From: Pyxidicoccus xibeiensis | GTDB taxonomy: Bacteria > Myxococcota > Myxococcia > Myxococcales > Myxococcaceae | Assembly (NCBI RefSeq): GCF_024198175.1 | Contig: NZ_JAJVKV010000001.1 | Span: forward strand, 434,001 to 498,000 | DNA: 64,000 bases | Direction of reading: 5' to 3' | In this document: positions 43,553 through 53,428 of the stretch, in pieces | Numbering within the stretch: position 1 is the stretch's first letter | Layout of the letters: each line of letters opens with the position of its first letter | Notes under the pieces: model-generated | Databases searched by the model: none | The model's input: only the letters and a program-made list of their open reading frames with translations | Told to the model about the DNA's origin: nothing | Position numbers and translations under genes: made by a program

Positions 43553-45328
43553 ATGACGATGTACACCGAGTCACTCCGCGCCTTCCTCAAGCCCGTCCTG
43601 CCCTACCTGGACGACGAGGCGGTGTCGGAGATCATGATCAACGGCCCCACGGACATCTGGATAGAGAAGAAGGGCCGGCTCACGAAGGTGGATGCCTCCT
43701 TCACCGAGGAAGGCCTCATCGGCGCCGCGCGGAACATGGCCCAGTTCGTCGGTCGCGTCCTCAGCGAGGAACGCCCCCGCCTGGACGCGCGCCTCCCGGA
43801 TGGCAGCCGCATCCACGTGGTGATTCCGCCCATCGCGCGCAAGGGCACCACCATCTCCATCCGCAAGTTCTTCAAGGAGAAGCTGACCGTCCAGTCGCTG
43901 ATGAAGTTCGGCTCGCTCACGCCGCAGATGGCGCGGCTCATCGAGGCGGGCATCGCCACCAAGCTCAACATGCTGGTGGCCGGCGGCACCGGCTCGGGCA
44001 AGACGACGCTGCTCAACATCGTCTCCTCGCTCATCCCCGACGAGGAGCGCATCCTCACCATCGAGGACTCGGCCGAGCTCCAGCTCAACCAGTCGCACAT
44101 CGTGCCTTTTGAAAGCCGGCCGCCGGACAAGTTCGGCAAGGGCGGCGTGGACATGGGAGACCTGCTGCACTCCGCGCTGCGTCTGCGCCCGGACCGCATC
44201 GTCGTGGGCGAGGTGCGCGGCGGCGAGGCCTTCCACCTCATGCAGGCGATGAACACCGGCCACGGCGGCTCTCTGGCCACCACGCACGCCAACACGCCCA
44301 CGGACACGCTGCGCCGCATCGAGTCGCTGTGCCTCATGTCCGGCATCGAGCTACCGATGGTGGCCATCCGCGCCCAGGTGGCCAGCGCCATCAACTTCAT
44401 CATTGTCTGCGAGCGCCTCCACGACGGCAGCCGCAAGACGATTGCCCTCTCGGAGGTGCTGCCCCTCACCGAGAAGGGCGACTACCGCACCCAGGACATC
44501 TTCGTCTTCACGCCCGTCACCAAGGACGAGGACGACCACATCATCGGCTACCACGCGCCCACGGGCATCATCCCCAACTTCGTGGCCAAGGCGCGTGCGT
44601 ACGGCTTCGGTGACCTGGACGAGAGCTTCTTCGACCCCGCCACCTATGGCGTGCCGCCGCCTCCCGTCTTCCACGCCGGTGAGGCCTACACCGTGCGCTG
44701 GGCCCCGTCCCTGAAGCACCGCGAGGAGGGACGCCCGGACCCCGCGCACTTCAAGCAGGAGTGGTCCGCGTTCGAGCAGAAGCTCAAGCAGGACGCCCGC
44801 GACGCCAAGGCCGGCAAGGCCGCCGCGCCCGCCCCGGTGCAGGTGCAGGTGCCCGCCAACCACCCTGCCCCGCCTCCCGCCGCGCGCCCGCGTCCGCCCG
44901 AGCCGGCCGCCGCCGCGAAGTCCGCCGCGCCCACGCCTCCCGCGGGCACCCGGCCCGTCGCGCCACCGAGGCCCCCGGCGGCCGCGAGCGATGACGACCT
45001 GACGCCTCCGCCCACGCGCAACCCGCTCTCCAGCGCTCCGGCGGAGCCTCCGTCCGAGTCCAATGTGGAGGTGGACGCGGAGCTGCTGACGGAGGCTGGT
45101 GGCTCGCGCCCGCCGCCCGCGCGCAGGCCTCCGCCGTCGATTCCCGCGCGGCCTCCTCCTCCCAATCTCGCCACCGGCGCCCGGCCGGCCATGGCCCCGC
45201 GCCGGCCTCCGCCCCGTGCGCCGACGGAGGGAGCGGAAGAGGACGAGGACGGTGGCTCGGCGGAGCCGCAAGGCGGAGGCTCCGAGAAGACGCAGATCCG
45301 CCCCGCCCCCGAGCGACCCCGGCGCTGA
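43553..45328 (+). CDS. CpaF/TadA-type secretion ATPase with a long Pro-rich C-terminal tail
   Basis: A 591-residue ATPase. Residues 1-390 are a full CpaF: N-terminal domain, Walker A GGTGSGKTT at 144-152, Asp box ILTIEDSAELQL, Walker B DRIVVGEVRGGEAFHLMQA and His box GSLATTHANTP. From about 400 to the end the chain is Pro/Ala/Arg-rich and disordered, ending in EKTQIRPAPERP. CpaF normally powers Flp/Tad pili or type II-like export, but no other tad gene is in the window. ATG 43553 precedes the conserved start; ATG 43559 is also possible. The tail might bind FHA or SH3-like partners. Confidence 0.92.
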   Translation: MTMYTESLRAFLKPVLPYLDDEAVSEIMINGPTDIWIEKKGRLTKVDASFTEEGLIGAARNMAQFVGRVLSEERPRLDARLPDGSRIHVVIPPIARKGTTISIRKFFKEKLTVQSLMKFGSLTPQMARLIEAGIATKLNMLVAGGTGSGKTTLLNIVSSLIPDEERILTIEDSAELQLNQSHIVPFESRPPDKFGKGGVDMGDLLHSALRLRPDRIVVGEVRGGEAFHLMQAMNTGHGGSLATTHANTPTDTLRRIESLCLMSGIELPMVAIRAQVASAINFIIVCERLHDGSRKTIALSEVLPLTEKGDYRTQDIFVFTPVTKDEDDHIIGYHAPTGIIPNFVAKARAYGFGDLDESFFDPATYGVPPPPVFHAGEAYTVRWAPSLKHREEGRPDPAHFKQEWSAFEQKLKQDARDAKAGKAAAPAPVQVQVPANHPAPPPAARPRPPEPAAAAKSAAPTPPAGTRPVAPPRPPAAASDDDLTPPPTRNPLSSAPAEPPSESNVEVDAELLTEAGGSRPPPARRPPPSIPARPPPPNLATGARPAMAPRRPPPRAPTEGAEEDEDGGSAEPQGGGSEKTQIRPAPERPRR

Positions 45329-45329
45329 G

Positions 45330-45352
45330 CCTGGACCTGGACCTGGACCTGG
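45330..45352 (+). repeat. CCTGGA hexamer microsatellite
   Basis: Three perfect CCTGGA units and a partial fourth directly after the cpaF stop codon. It looks like simple slippage DNA with no evident function. Confidence 0.6.
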
Positions 45353-45374
45353 CCGGCTGCTGGCGGGCGGCTCC

Positions 45375-45482
45375 GTGGAATGAAGGTTCCTTCCGGGCTT
45401 CGGGTGCGCCGACCACGGCCTCGCTACCGTGGCCCGGGCTCCCGTGGCGCGCATCACCGTGGAACGAACGTTCCTTCCGGGC
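45375..45482 (+). repeat. dyad repeat cluster C (two copies)
   Basis: Copies at 45375-45397 (GGAATGAAGGTTCCTTCC core) and 45459-45482 (GGAACGAACGTTCCTTCC), 84 bp apart, sense to the cpaF gene whose stop is 47 bp upstream. The remaining 220 bp to the next start contain an 8-bp stem hairpin GCGGTGGG/CCCACCGC at 45584-45606 and no other recognisable signal. Confidence 0.8.
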
Positions 45483-45705
45483 ACCGGCCGCGGCGGGTGG
45501 GTGCGCATGCCGGCATCCTGCTCGTTGGGGAGTGCAGCTCCTCCCGCCCGCGTCGGAGCCCTGACACGTGACTCGCGCTCCAGGCGGTGGGGCGGTGTCC
45601 CACCGCGCGCTCCGTGCACCATATCCCTGCACTTGAGGCATGGCCCCGGGCTCCACGGTGATTCCCAACCTTGCGAGGAGCGCGTGTCAGGGGGAAAGTG
45701 ACCGC

Positions 45706-46620
45706 GTGTGGATCTCCCTCCTCGCCGCGCTCACCCTGGTCGCCCAGGCACCCGTCGCAACTTCCCAGGCGCCCATCACCGTGCTGGTCGCCCCGCCTGA
45801 CGCCTCGGGCGCCCCGTCCCACGTCGTCGAGTTCGCCCAGGAGCACGTGGCCGACCAGCTCCGCTCCCGGGGCCTGGATGTCATCCGCATCGAGGACGTC
45901 ACCCGGAAAATGCCCTCCTCCAGGCGCCGCGCCCTGCTGCGCTGCAACCGCACGGAGGCCGCCTGCATCCGGTCGCTCGGCAAGGCGGGCAAGGCAGAGG
46001 TCGTCCTCGTGGCCGAGCTGGGCCAGTTCCTCAGCGGCTACCGCGCTGGAGCCCGCGTCTACCTGGGGGTGGATGGCTCCCTCATCACCGAGCACCTCAC
46101 CCCCGGCGTGCGCGAGGACCAGCTCCTCGACTCGCTCACCCAGGCGCTCGAGGTGGTGGTGCCCCGCACCCGGACGGCCCTGCGCGGCCCGCCCCCCGCG
46201 CCTCCCGTGGTCGAGCCCCCGCCGCCCGCCATCACCGCGCCCGAGACGCCCGCCACGGAGGTCGTCAGCCCCAAGCCCGCGACCGCGTACCCGCTGCGCC
46301 GCTGGGCCTGGCTGCCCGCCGTCGGAGGTGTGGCGCTCGCCGGCGTGGGCACCGCCTTCTACCTGCAGGCGGGCGACAAGTTCGACACGCTGGACAAGGG
46401 CGGCACCTCCTCCGAGCCCATCCGCGACGCGGGCGAGCTGGCGGACTCCGGCCGCCGCGCGCAGACGCTGAGCCGGGTGGCCTTCGGGCTGGGGGCGGCG
46501 GCGCTCGCCACGGGCGCGGTGATGTTCCTGCTGCCCGGTGATGCGCCAGAGCAGGTGCAGCCCTCCGCCGCCGTGGTCCCCGGCGGGGGCATGGTCGGAC
46601 TGTCCGGGACGTGGCCGTGA
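45706..46620 (+). CDS. exported hypothetical protein with PEGA-like/TolB-like N-terminal domain and one membrane helix
   Basis: A 304-residue protein. It begins with a signal peptide-like stretch (WISLLAALTLVAQAP), followed by an alpha/beta domain of about 120 residues (HVADQLRSRGLDVIRIEDV) that resembles those which sum up lipoprotein-sensing genes in myxobacteria, a Pro-rich linker and a membrane helix (LPAVGGVALAGVGTAFYLQA). Function unknown. GTG 45706 is chosen because the signal peptide starts there; an in-frame ATG at 45640 is further upstream. The next gene begins 14 bp after its stop. Confidence 0.7.
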   Translation: MWISLLAALTLVAQAPVATSQAPITVLVAPPDASGAPSHVVEFAQEHVADQLRSRGLDVIRIEDVTRKMPSSRRRALLRCNRTEAACIRSLGKAGKAEVVLVAELGQFLSGYRAGARVYLGVDGSLITEHLTPGVREDQLLDSLTQALEVVVPRTRTALRGPPPAPPVVEPPPPAITAPETPATEVVSPKPATAYPLRRWAWLPAVGGVALAGVGTAFYLQAGDKFDTLDKGGTSSEPIRDAGELADSGRRAQTLSRVAFGLGAAALATGAVMFLLPGDAPEQVQPSAAVVPGGGMVGLSGTWP

Positions 46621-46634
46621 CTTCGAGGAGACCT

Positions 46635-48335
<1,701 letters not shown>

Positions 48336-48473
48336 GGTAGCCGTTCGCTGTCCGACGTGGGGGGGCCCCGTCGGAGGAGCAGGAGTGCGGCGCCTGACCG
48401 CTCGCCTGGTACTTCAGATCGGGGCACATCGCCTCACCCGTATCCTCCTGCTACGCTGGGCCCCCTGGTTGAG

Positions 48474-50267
48474 ATGGCTTCCGAGTTGACCTGCGATACC
48501 TGCGGCCTTTCCGTTCCGCCCGACACCGCCGTGTGCCCACGCGACGGGACGGTGGTGCTCACGTCGTTCCATGTGCCGCCGGGCGCGGCGACAGAGGAGC
48601 CCAAGGTCGTGGTGCAAGCCTCGGAAGCGCCACCCGCGGACGCCAGCCTGAAGGACCCGCTCGTCGGCCTGCGGCTGGGTGAGTACGAGCTGCGCTCGCG
48701 CATCGGCGTGGGTGGCATGGGGCTGGTGTACGAGGGCATCCAGCCGCTCATCGGCAAGCGCGTGGCGGTGAAGGTGCTGCGCCCGGAGCTGGCCCACTCC
48801 ACCGAGCAGGTGGAGCGGCTGCTCGCGGAGGCCCGCGCCGTCAATGCCATCCGTCACCGCGGCATCATCGACATCTTCGGCTTCGGCCAGGTGCCGGACG
48901 GCCGGCAGTACATCGTCATGGAGTACCTGGAGGGCCAGGCGCTCGACGCGGTGCTGACGGAGAAGAACCGGCTGCCGGTGCAGGACGCGCTGTCGCTGCT
49001 CGACGAGGTGCTCGCCGCGCTGGCCGCCGCGCACGGGGCCGGCGTGGTGCACCGCGACCTCAAGCCGAGCAACATCTTCCTGGTGAAGCAGCCGGACGGC
49101 TCGCGCTACGTGAAGGTGCTGGACTTCGGCCTGGCCAAGCGCGGCCAGGGCCCCACCGGCCGCACCGCGCAGACGCGCACGGACATGGTGGTGGGCACGC
49201 CGGAGTACATGGCGCCCGAGCAGGCCCGCGGCCAGGAGGTCGGGCCGATGACCGACCTCTACGCGCTGGGCGTCGTCACCTTCGAGATGGTGACGGGCCG
49301 GCTGCCCTTCGTCGGCAGCTCGCCGGTGGACCTGCTGATGAAGCACGTGGAGGCGCGCCCGCCGCGCCCCTCGGAGTTCGTGTCCGAGCTGCCCCCCGCG
49401 CTGGACGCCTTCATCCTGCAGATGCTCACCAAGGACCCGGAGACGCGCCCCAACTCGGCGGACGCGCTGCGGCAGCAGTTGCACAAGCTGCGGCGCACGC
49501 TCCGGGCCTCCACACGCTCCAACCCGAGCGCGCCCGCGCCCGTGGAGCGGCCGCGCAGGTCGGACGACGTCGACTCGCGCCGCCCCACCACGCCCGTTCC
49601 GGTGCCGCCGGAGCTCAGCTCGGAGCTGACGTCGCAGGAGCTGCGCGCCGCCGGAGTGACTCCGCCCGGACGCAAGCGCGTGCCCATGGCCGCGGCCATC
49701 GGCGCCGCCGTGCTCCTGCTGGGAGGCGGCACGGCCATCGTCGTCCGCTCCATGATGGCGCCCCAGGCGCCGACCTCCATCCCCCTGGCGGGGACGGGCA
49801 CCGCGACGCCCCCCGCCCCCGCGCCCGAGACGGCTCCGAGCGGCACGCCGGCGCCTGCTCCGGCCACGGCCGCCGCTCCCGCCATAGCGGACACGGCGCC
49901 GGCGGCTGGTGGCGTGGCTGCCGCGGCTCCCATGGAGGCGCAGGCCCGGAAGGTCGCCGCCGAGGACGCTCCGGACGCAACACCGTCCAGGGTGCAGGCG
50001 GCCAGCACGGGCGCCGAGGCGCAGCGGCCGAAGGTCTCCCGTGGCTCGGAGGCGTCCTCGCAGAGCACGCTGCTGTCGCGCATCAAGCGCCTGGAGCGCG
50101 AGGTGAACACGCAGGCCGCCAGGGGGACCCTCAGCAGCCCCAACGCCGCGCTGAAGATGCTGGAGAAGTACCGGGGCGAGGCGCTGGCGGCGGAGGACGA
50201 CCCGCAGACGCGCCGCGAGCTCGTGGTGAAGCTCAACGGCTTCGAGCGCGTCTTCCTGAAGCGCTGA
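48474..50267 (+). CDS. Ser/Thr protein kinase with N-terminal zinc ribbon and one membrane helix
   Basis: A 597-residue Hanks-type kinase. Cys7, Cys10 and Cys21 in CDTCG...CPRDG mark a zinc ribbon. The kinase domain spans about 70-360: Gly loop IGVGGMGLVY, catalytic Lys100, HRDLKPSN (193-200), DFG (217-219) and GTPEYMAPEQ. A membrane helix near 405-425 (AAAIGAAVLLLGGGTAIVV) separates it from a Pro/Ala-rich extracytoplasmic part and a C-terminal coiled segment (SRIKRLEREVNTQAARG). Such kinases are very numerous in myxobacteria. ATG 48474 is chosen because the zinc ribbon begins there. Confidence 0.93.
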   Translation: MASELTCDTCGLSVPPDTAVCPRDGTVVLTSFHVPPGAATEEPKVVVQASEAPPADASLKDPLVGLRLGEYELRSRIGVGGMGLVYEGIQPLIGKRVAVKVLRPELAHSTEQVERLLAEARAVNAIRHRGIIDIFGFGQVPDGRQYIVMEYLEGQALDAVLTEKNRLPVQDALSLLDEVLAALAAAHGAGVVHRDLKPSNIFLVKQPDGSRYVKVLDFGLAKRGQGPTGRTAQTRTDMVVGTPEYMAPEQARGQEVGPMTDLYALGVVTFEMVTGRLPFVGSSPVDLLMKHVEARPPRPSEFVSELPPALDAFILQMLTKDPETRPNSADALRQQLHKLRRTLRASTRSNPSAPAPVERPRRSDDVDSRRPTTPVPVPPELSSELTSQELRAAGVTPPGRKRVPMAAAIGAAVLLLGGGTAIVVRSMMAPQAPTSIPLAGTGTATPPAPAPETAPSGTPAPAPATAAAPAIADTAPAAGGVAAAAPMEAQARKVAAEDAPDATPSRVQAASTGAEAQRPKVSRGSEASSQSTLLSRIKRLEREVNTQAARGTLSSPNAALKMLEKYRGEALAAEDDPQTRRELVVKLNGFERVFLKR

Positions 50268-50291
50268 AGCGCCGCCCTCGCGCCGGAGCGC

Positions 50292-51068
50292 TCACATGGA
50301 GCGGGTGCAGAACACCGGCTGGCCCATGGCGTTGCGCGCCCGGTCCTCGCTCACCAGCTTCCAGCCCGCCAGGTCCTCCAGGAGGATGTCGCGGTTCTGG
50401 CGGATGATGGTCGCGTTGCGGCACGTCTTCAGGTCGCCGTAGTAGCCGAACGGCGGCAGTGCCAGTTGCAGCTCCGCCAGCTCGGACAGCTGCAGCTCCG
50501 ACAGCTCGCGCTTGAAGAGGACGAACGCCGCGTCCTCCACGCCGACGATGCCGCGCTCGAAGTAGAGGCTGGCCAGGTCGTACGCGATGAGCTGGTCCTT
50601 CTGCATGAACGAGTGCAGCCGGTGCGCGGCCACCGACTGGGCCACGTTCCCCGTGATGCCCAGCGTGCCGGCGATGCGCATGGAGAGGATGCGCTCACAC
50701 CCGCCGTCCCCCGGGGGCTGCGCGCCCGTCATCACCCCGGCGAACAGGCGCCAGGCCCAGGCGGGCCCGTCCTCGCGCGGGGTCTGGAAGTACCGGGGGC
50801 ACCCCAGGTGGCGGATGTAGAGCGCCACCATGTCCTTGGGCAGCCGCGAGAAGTCCGGGCGGTTGAAGGTGATGGGACGGGGGTTGCGCTGGTACTGCCC
50901 CGCCCGGAGGCTCATCCGCTCGCCTTCGATGCTGTGCTTGAGCTGCTTCTCGACGTCGAACTCGCTCTCCAACGGCGGCAGCTTGCTGGCCGTATAGAGG
51001 TAGCTCAACGGGATGATGACCCCGGCCAGGCCGAGCAGGAACAGGACTATCCAGAGCAGGCTCTTCAC
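50292..51068 (-). CDS. GT51-like transglycosylase-domain protein, probably degenerate
   Basis: A 258-residue protein anchored by an N-terminal membrane helix (LLWIVLFLLGLAGVIIPLSY). The rest matches the layout of the GT51 peptidoglycan transglycosylase: a Leu-Pro-x-x-hydrophobic start (FSRLPKDMVALYIRHLG), YFERGIVGVEDAAFVLFKRE and SELAELQLALPP. The catalytic TEDRxF segment of real GT51 enzymes is replaced by GCPRYFQTPRED, so activity is doubtful. It may be a structural or regulatory relative. GTG 51068 is chosen because it immediately precedes the membrane helix; the frame runs to 51107. Confidence 0.7.
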   Translation of the reverse strand: MKSLLWIVLFLLGLAGVIIPLSYLYTASKLPPLESEFDVEKQLKHSIEGERMSLRAGQYQRNPRPITFNRPDFSRLPKDMVALYIRHLGCPRYFQTPREDGPAWAWRLFAGVMTGAQPPGDGGCERILSMRIAGTLGITGNVAQSVAAHRLHSFMQKDQLIAYDLASLYFERGIVGVEDAAFVLFKRELSELQLSELAELQLALPPFGYYGDLKTCRNATIIRQNRDILLEDLAGWKLVSEDRARNAMGQPVFCTRSM

Positions 51069-51124
51069 GCCCCCCAGGTTACCAGGGGAGGCACATGTCC
51101 TGCGCACGGGTTAAAAGGACGACC

Positions 51125-51817
51125 ATGCCCGACTGGCACACGGCCATCGTCAAGACCACCGCCCCCGCCGCCGACGGCCTCACGGACCTCGTGCTGGACC
51201 TCCAGGGGACGCCCCTGGTGGGAGCCCACCAGCGCCCCGGACAGTACGTCCGCCTGCGCCTGCCCGGCCTGGAGCCGGGCCTGTTCGCCATCGCCTCGCC
51301 GCCCGAGCACCAGGGGACGGAGTGGGAGTTCCTCATCAAGGACGGCAGCGTCCTGCCGGACGCCCTCATCCGCCTGACGCCCGGCGCCCGGGTGCAGGTG
51401 ACGCGGCCGGAGGGCAAGGGCTTCCCGCTGGAGCGCGGCCGGGCCCACGACGTGCTCCTGTTCGCCACCGGCTCGGGCATCTCCGCCATCCGCTCCGTCA
51501 TCGCCAGCATCCGCCGCGAGCGCGAGGCCTATGGCCGCGTGACGCTCTACTTCGGGGCGCGCACGCCGGGTGCGTTCGCGTACTGGGATGAGCTGCACGA
51601 GTGGGAGGCCGGCGGCATCCGCGTGGTGCGCACCGTCAGCCAGCCCGGCGCCAGCGGCTGGCAGGGGCTCACCGGCTACGTGCAGGCCCACCTGGGCGAG
51701 GTGCCCGTGCAGAACGCGGTGGCCTTCCTCTGCGGCCAGTCGGAGATGGTCCAGGGCGTGATTGCCGCGCTCCAGGCCCGCGGCATGCCCCGGAGCGACC
51801 TGTCCCTGAACTTCTGA
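51125..51817 (+). CDS. FAD/NAD(P)-binding oxidoreductase (ferredoxin-NADP reductase fold)
   Basis: A 230-residue two-domain flavin reductase. The FAD domain has RPGQYVRLRLPG near residue 38, and the NAD(P) domain has VLLFATGSGISAIRSVI, then FLCGQSEMVQG near the end. No iron-sulfur cluster motif is present. Electron partner unknown. ATG 51125 is near the divergent GT51-like gene (56 bp between starts), so one promoter region serves both. Confidence 0.88.
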   Translation: MPDWHTAIVKTTAPAADGLTDLVLDLQGTPLVGAHQRPGQYVRLRLPGLEPGLFAIASPPEHQGTEWEFLIKDGSVLPDALIRLTPGARVQVTRPEGKGFPLERGRAHDVLLFATGSGISAIRSVIASIRREREAYGRVTLYFGARTPGAFAYWDELHEWEAGGIRVVRTVSQPGASGWQGLTGYVQAHLGEVPVQNAVAFLCGQSEMVQGVIAALQARGMPRSDLSLNF

Positions 51818-51829
51818 GCCCCGAACGGC

Positions 51830-53428
51830 TCACCGCCGCCGTTCGACGGTCGGCTCCGCGTAGCGCACGCCGAACAGCACCGCGGCCGGGTCGCTGTCCC
51901 CGCTGACCACCTGCGGCGTCCACGCGGCCACGCCCAGCCAGCGCCCGTCCGGGCTGAAGCGCACGCGGCGCACGGACCAGTCGAACTCGTGCTCACCCCG
52001 AGCGCCGTCCTCGCCCTCCGTGAAGAGGTACACGCGCTTGTCCCAGCCGCCGCTGGCCAGCGAGCGTCCGTCCGGAGAAATCGCCGCGGTGGCCACCACG
52101 CCCCGGTGGAGCGGCCACTTCGCCAGCACCTGGCCGGACTGCGCGTCCACCACCGCGCCCGCGTTGAAGGCGCCCTGGGGCTCGTCCACGCCCTTGCGCT
52201 CGCGCTCGTAGACCTCGCGGTTGCGCTCCGGCTTCTGCTCGGACAGGCCCACGCCCAGCCGCAGTCCCCGCGCATCCACGGTGACGTCGCTGACGAAGGC
52301 CGGGAAGGTGAAGTCCGACCTCGGCGCCAGCACCAGCGTCTCCGCCGCGCCCGGGCCCTCGGGCGCTCCACTCTTCAGCGTGAGCACCGCCTCCTGGGTG
52401 ACTTCGTCGAAGGCCACGTCCACGCGCTCGGTGAAGGGCGCGCCCAGCACCCCCTGGCTGCCCTGGGGCACGCAGGAGTCACACACCGCCACGTCCACGC
52501 CGGACAGCTCCAGCGACTTGAAGCGCAGGGTCTGCCCCCGGGCCAGCCGCGCCGAGGTGGTGCCCAGCGGCCCCGGGACGTTGAGCGTCTCCTTGAGGAA
52601 GGGCACGTCGATGCCCGCCGCCGTGGCCGCCTCGCTGCTGAGGACGACCGCGGGCGCCCGCGCGTCCAGCGAAAGGGACACGGGCGCCTTGCCATTCACC
52701 GTGCCGCCCAGCACCGCGGAGCCGCCGCGCCGCTCGAAGCGCACCCGTGCCTGCCCCGGCCGCACCGCCTCCATGCCCGTGCGCCACGCGCGCACGTGCT
52801 TGTCCCAGCCGCCCGAGTACAGCGTCCCATCCGGCGCGAAGGCCAGCGCGCTCACCGGCCCGCCGTGGCCCCGCTCCTCCGAGGCGTACTCCAGCCCTGG
52901 CACCGACAGCACCGTCATCAGCCCCTTGAGGCTGCCCACCACCAGCCACTTCCCGCCCGGGTGGAAGGCCACCACGCCCAGCGGCTCCTCCGTGCGGCGC
53001 TCACCCTTGAGCGCCCCCGTGGCCGCGTCGAACAGGCGCACCGAGCCGTCCCTGCCCGCGGTGGCCACCAGCGCGCCGTCCGGCGAGAAGTCCACGCCCT
53101 CCACGTCGTACTCGTAGGGGTTGATGGTCGGGTCCGCCAGCAGCTTCGGCGGCGGCCCCAGGTCCCAGATGGACAGGAAGTACGACTTGTTGCCCAGCCG
53201 CGTGTACGCCAGGCGACTGCCCTGGGGCGCGAAGGCCAGGCCCCAGATGAAGTCGAGCCGGTTGAGGACGGCCTGCTGCTCGAGCCCCGCCGTCCTGCCC
53301 GCGAGGAACGCGCCCGGCGCCTGGGCCAGCCGCGCCTCCACGTCCGGCGTCACCAGGGGACTGCGGTGAGCACAGCCGCCGGCCAGCAGCCCGCCGGCCA
53401 GCAGCACCGCCCTCCACCGCGACGTCAT
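51830..53428 (-). CDS. WD40 lipoprotein with an inserted retropepsin-like domain
   Basis: A 532-residue protein with a lipoprotein-like signal (LLAGGLLAGGC, Cys19). WD40 blades occur before (VDFSPDGALVATAGRDGSVRLFD) and after (AAISPDGRSLASGGWDKRVY). Between them, at about residues 230-400, lies a domain resembling aspartyl retropepsins (VNGKAPVSLSLDARAPAVVL, then ATAAGIDVP); the catalytic DTG/DSG is DAR, so it is probably inactive. Its ATG overlaps the preceding LppC-like gene stop (ATGA), so the two are in an operon. Likely outer-membrane or periplasmic; function unknown. Confidence 0.82.
   Translation of the reverse strand: MTSRWRAVLLAGGLLAGGCAHRSPLVTPDVEARLAQAPGAFLAGRTAGLEQQAVLNRLDFIWGLAFAPQGSRLAYTRLGNKSYFLSIWDLGPPPKLLADPTINPYEYDVEGVDFSPDGALVATAGRDGSVRLFDAATGALKGERRTEEPLGVVAFHPGGKWLVVGSLKGLMTVLSVPGLEYASEERGHGGPVSALAFAPDGTLYSGGWDKHVRAWRTGMEAVRPGQARVRFERRGGSAVLGGTVNGKAPVSLSLDARAPAVVLSSEAATAAGIDVPFLKETLNVPGPLGTTSARLARGQTLRFKSLELSGVDVAVCDSCVPQGSQGVLGAPFTERVDVAFDEVTQEAVLTLKSGAPEGPGAAETLVLAPRSDFTFPAFVSDVTVDARGLRLGVGLSEQKPERNREVYERERKGVDEPQGAFNAGAVVDAQSGQVLAKWPLHRGVVATAAISPDGRSLASGGWDKRVYLFTEGEDGARGEHEFDWSVRRVRFSPDGRWLGVAAWTPQVVSGDSDPAAVLFGVRYAEPTVERRR

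Noticed and set aside
30807-45482. Resemblance of the dyads to eukaryotic heat-shock elements (GAA/TTC arrays)
   Set aside because: Pattern likeness only; bacteria do not use that factor and the sites lie after genes, not in promoters.
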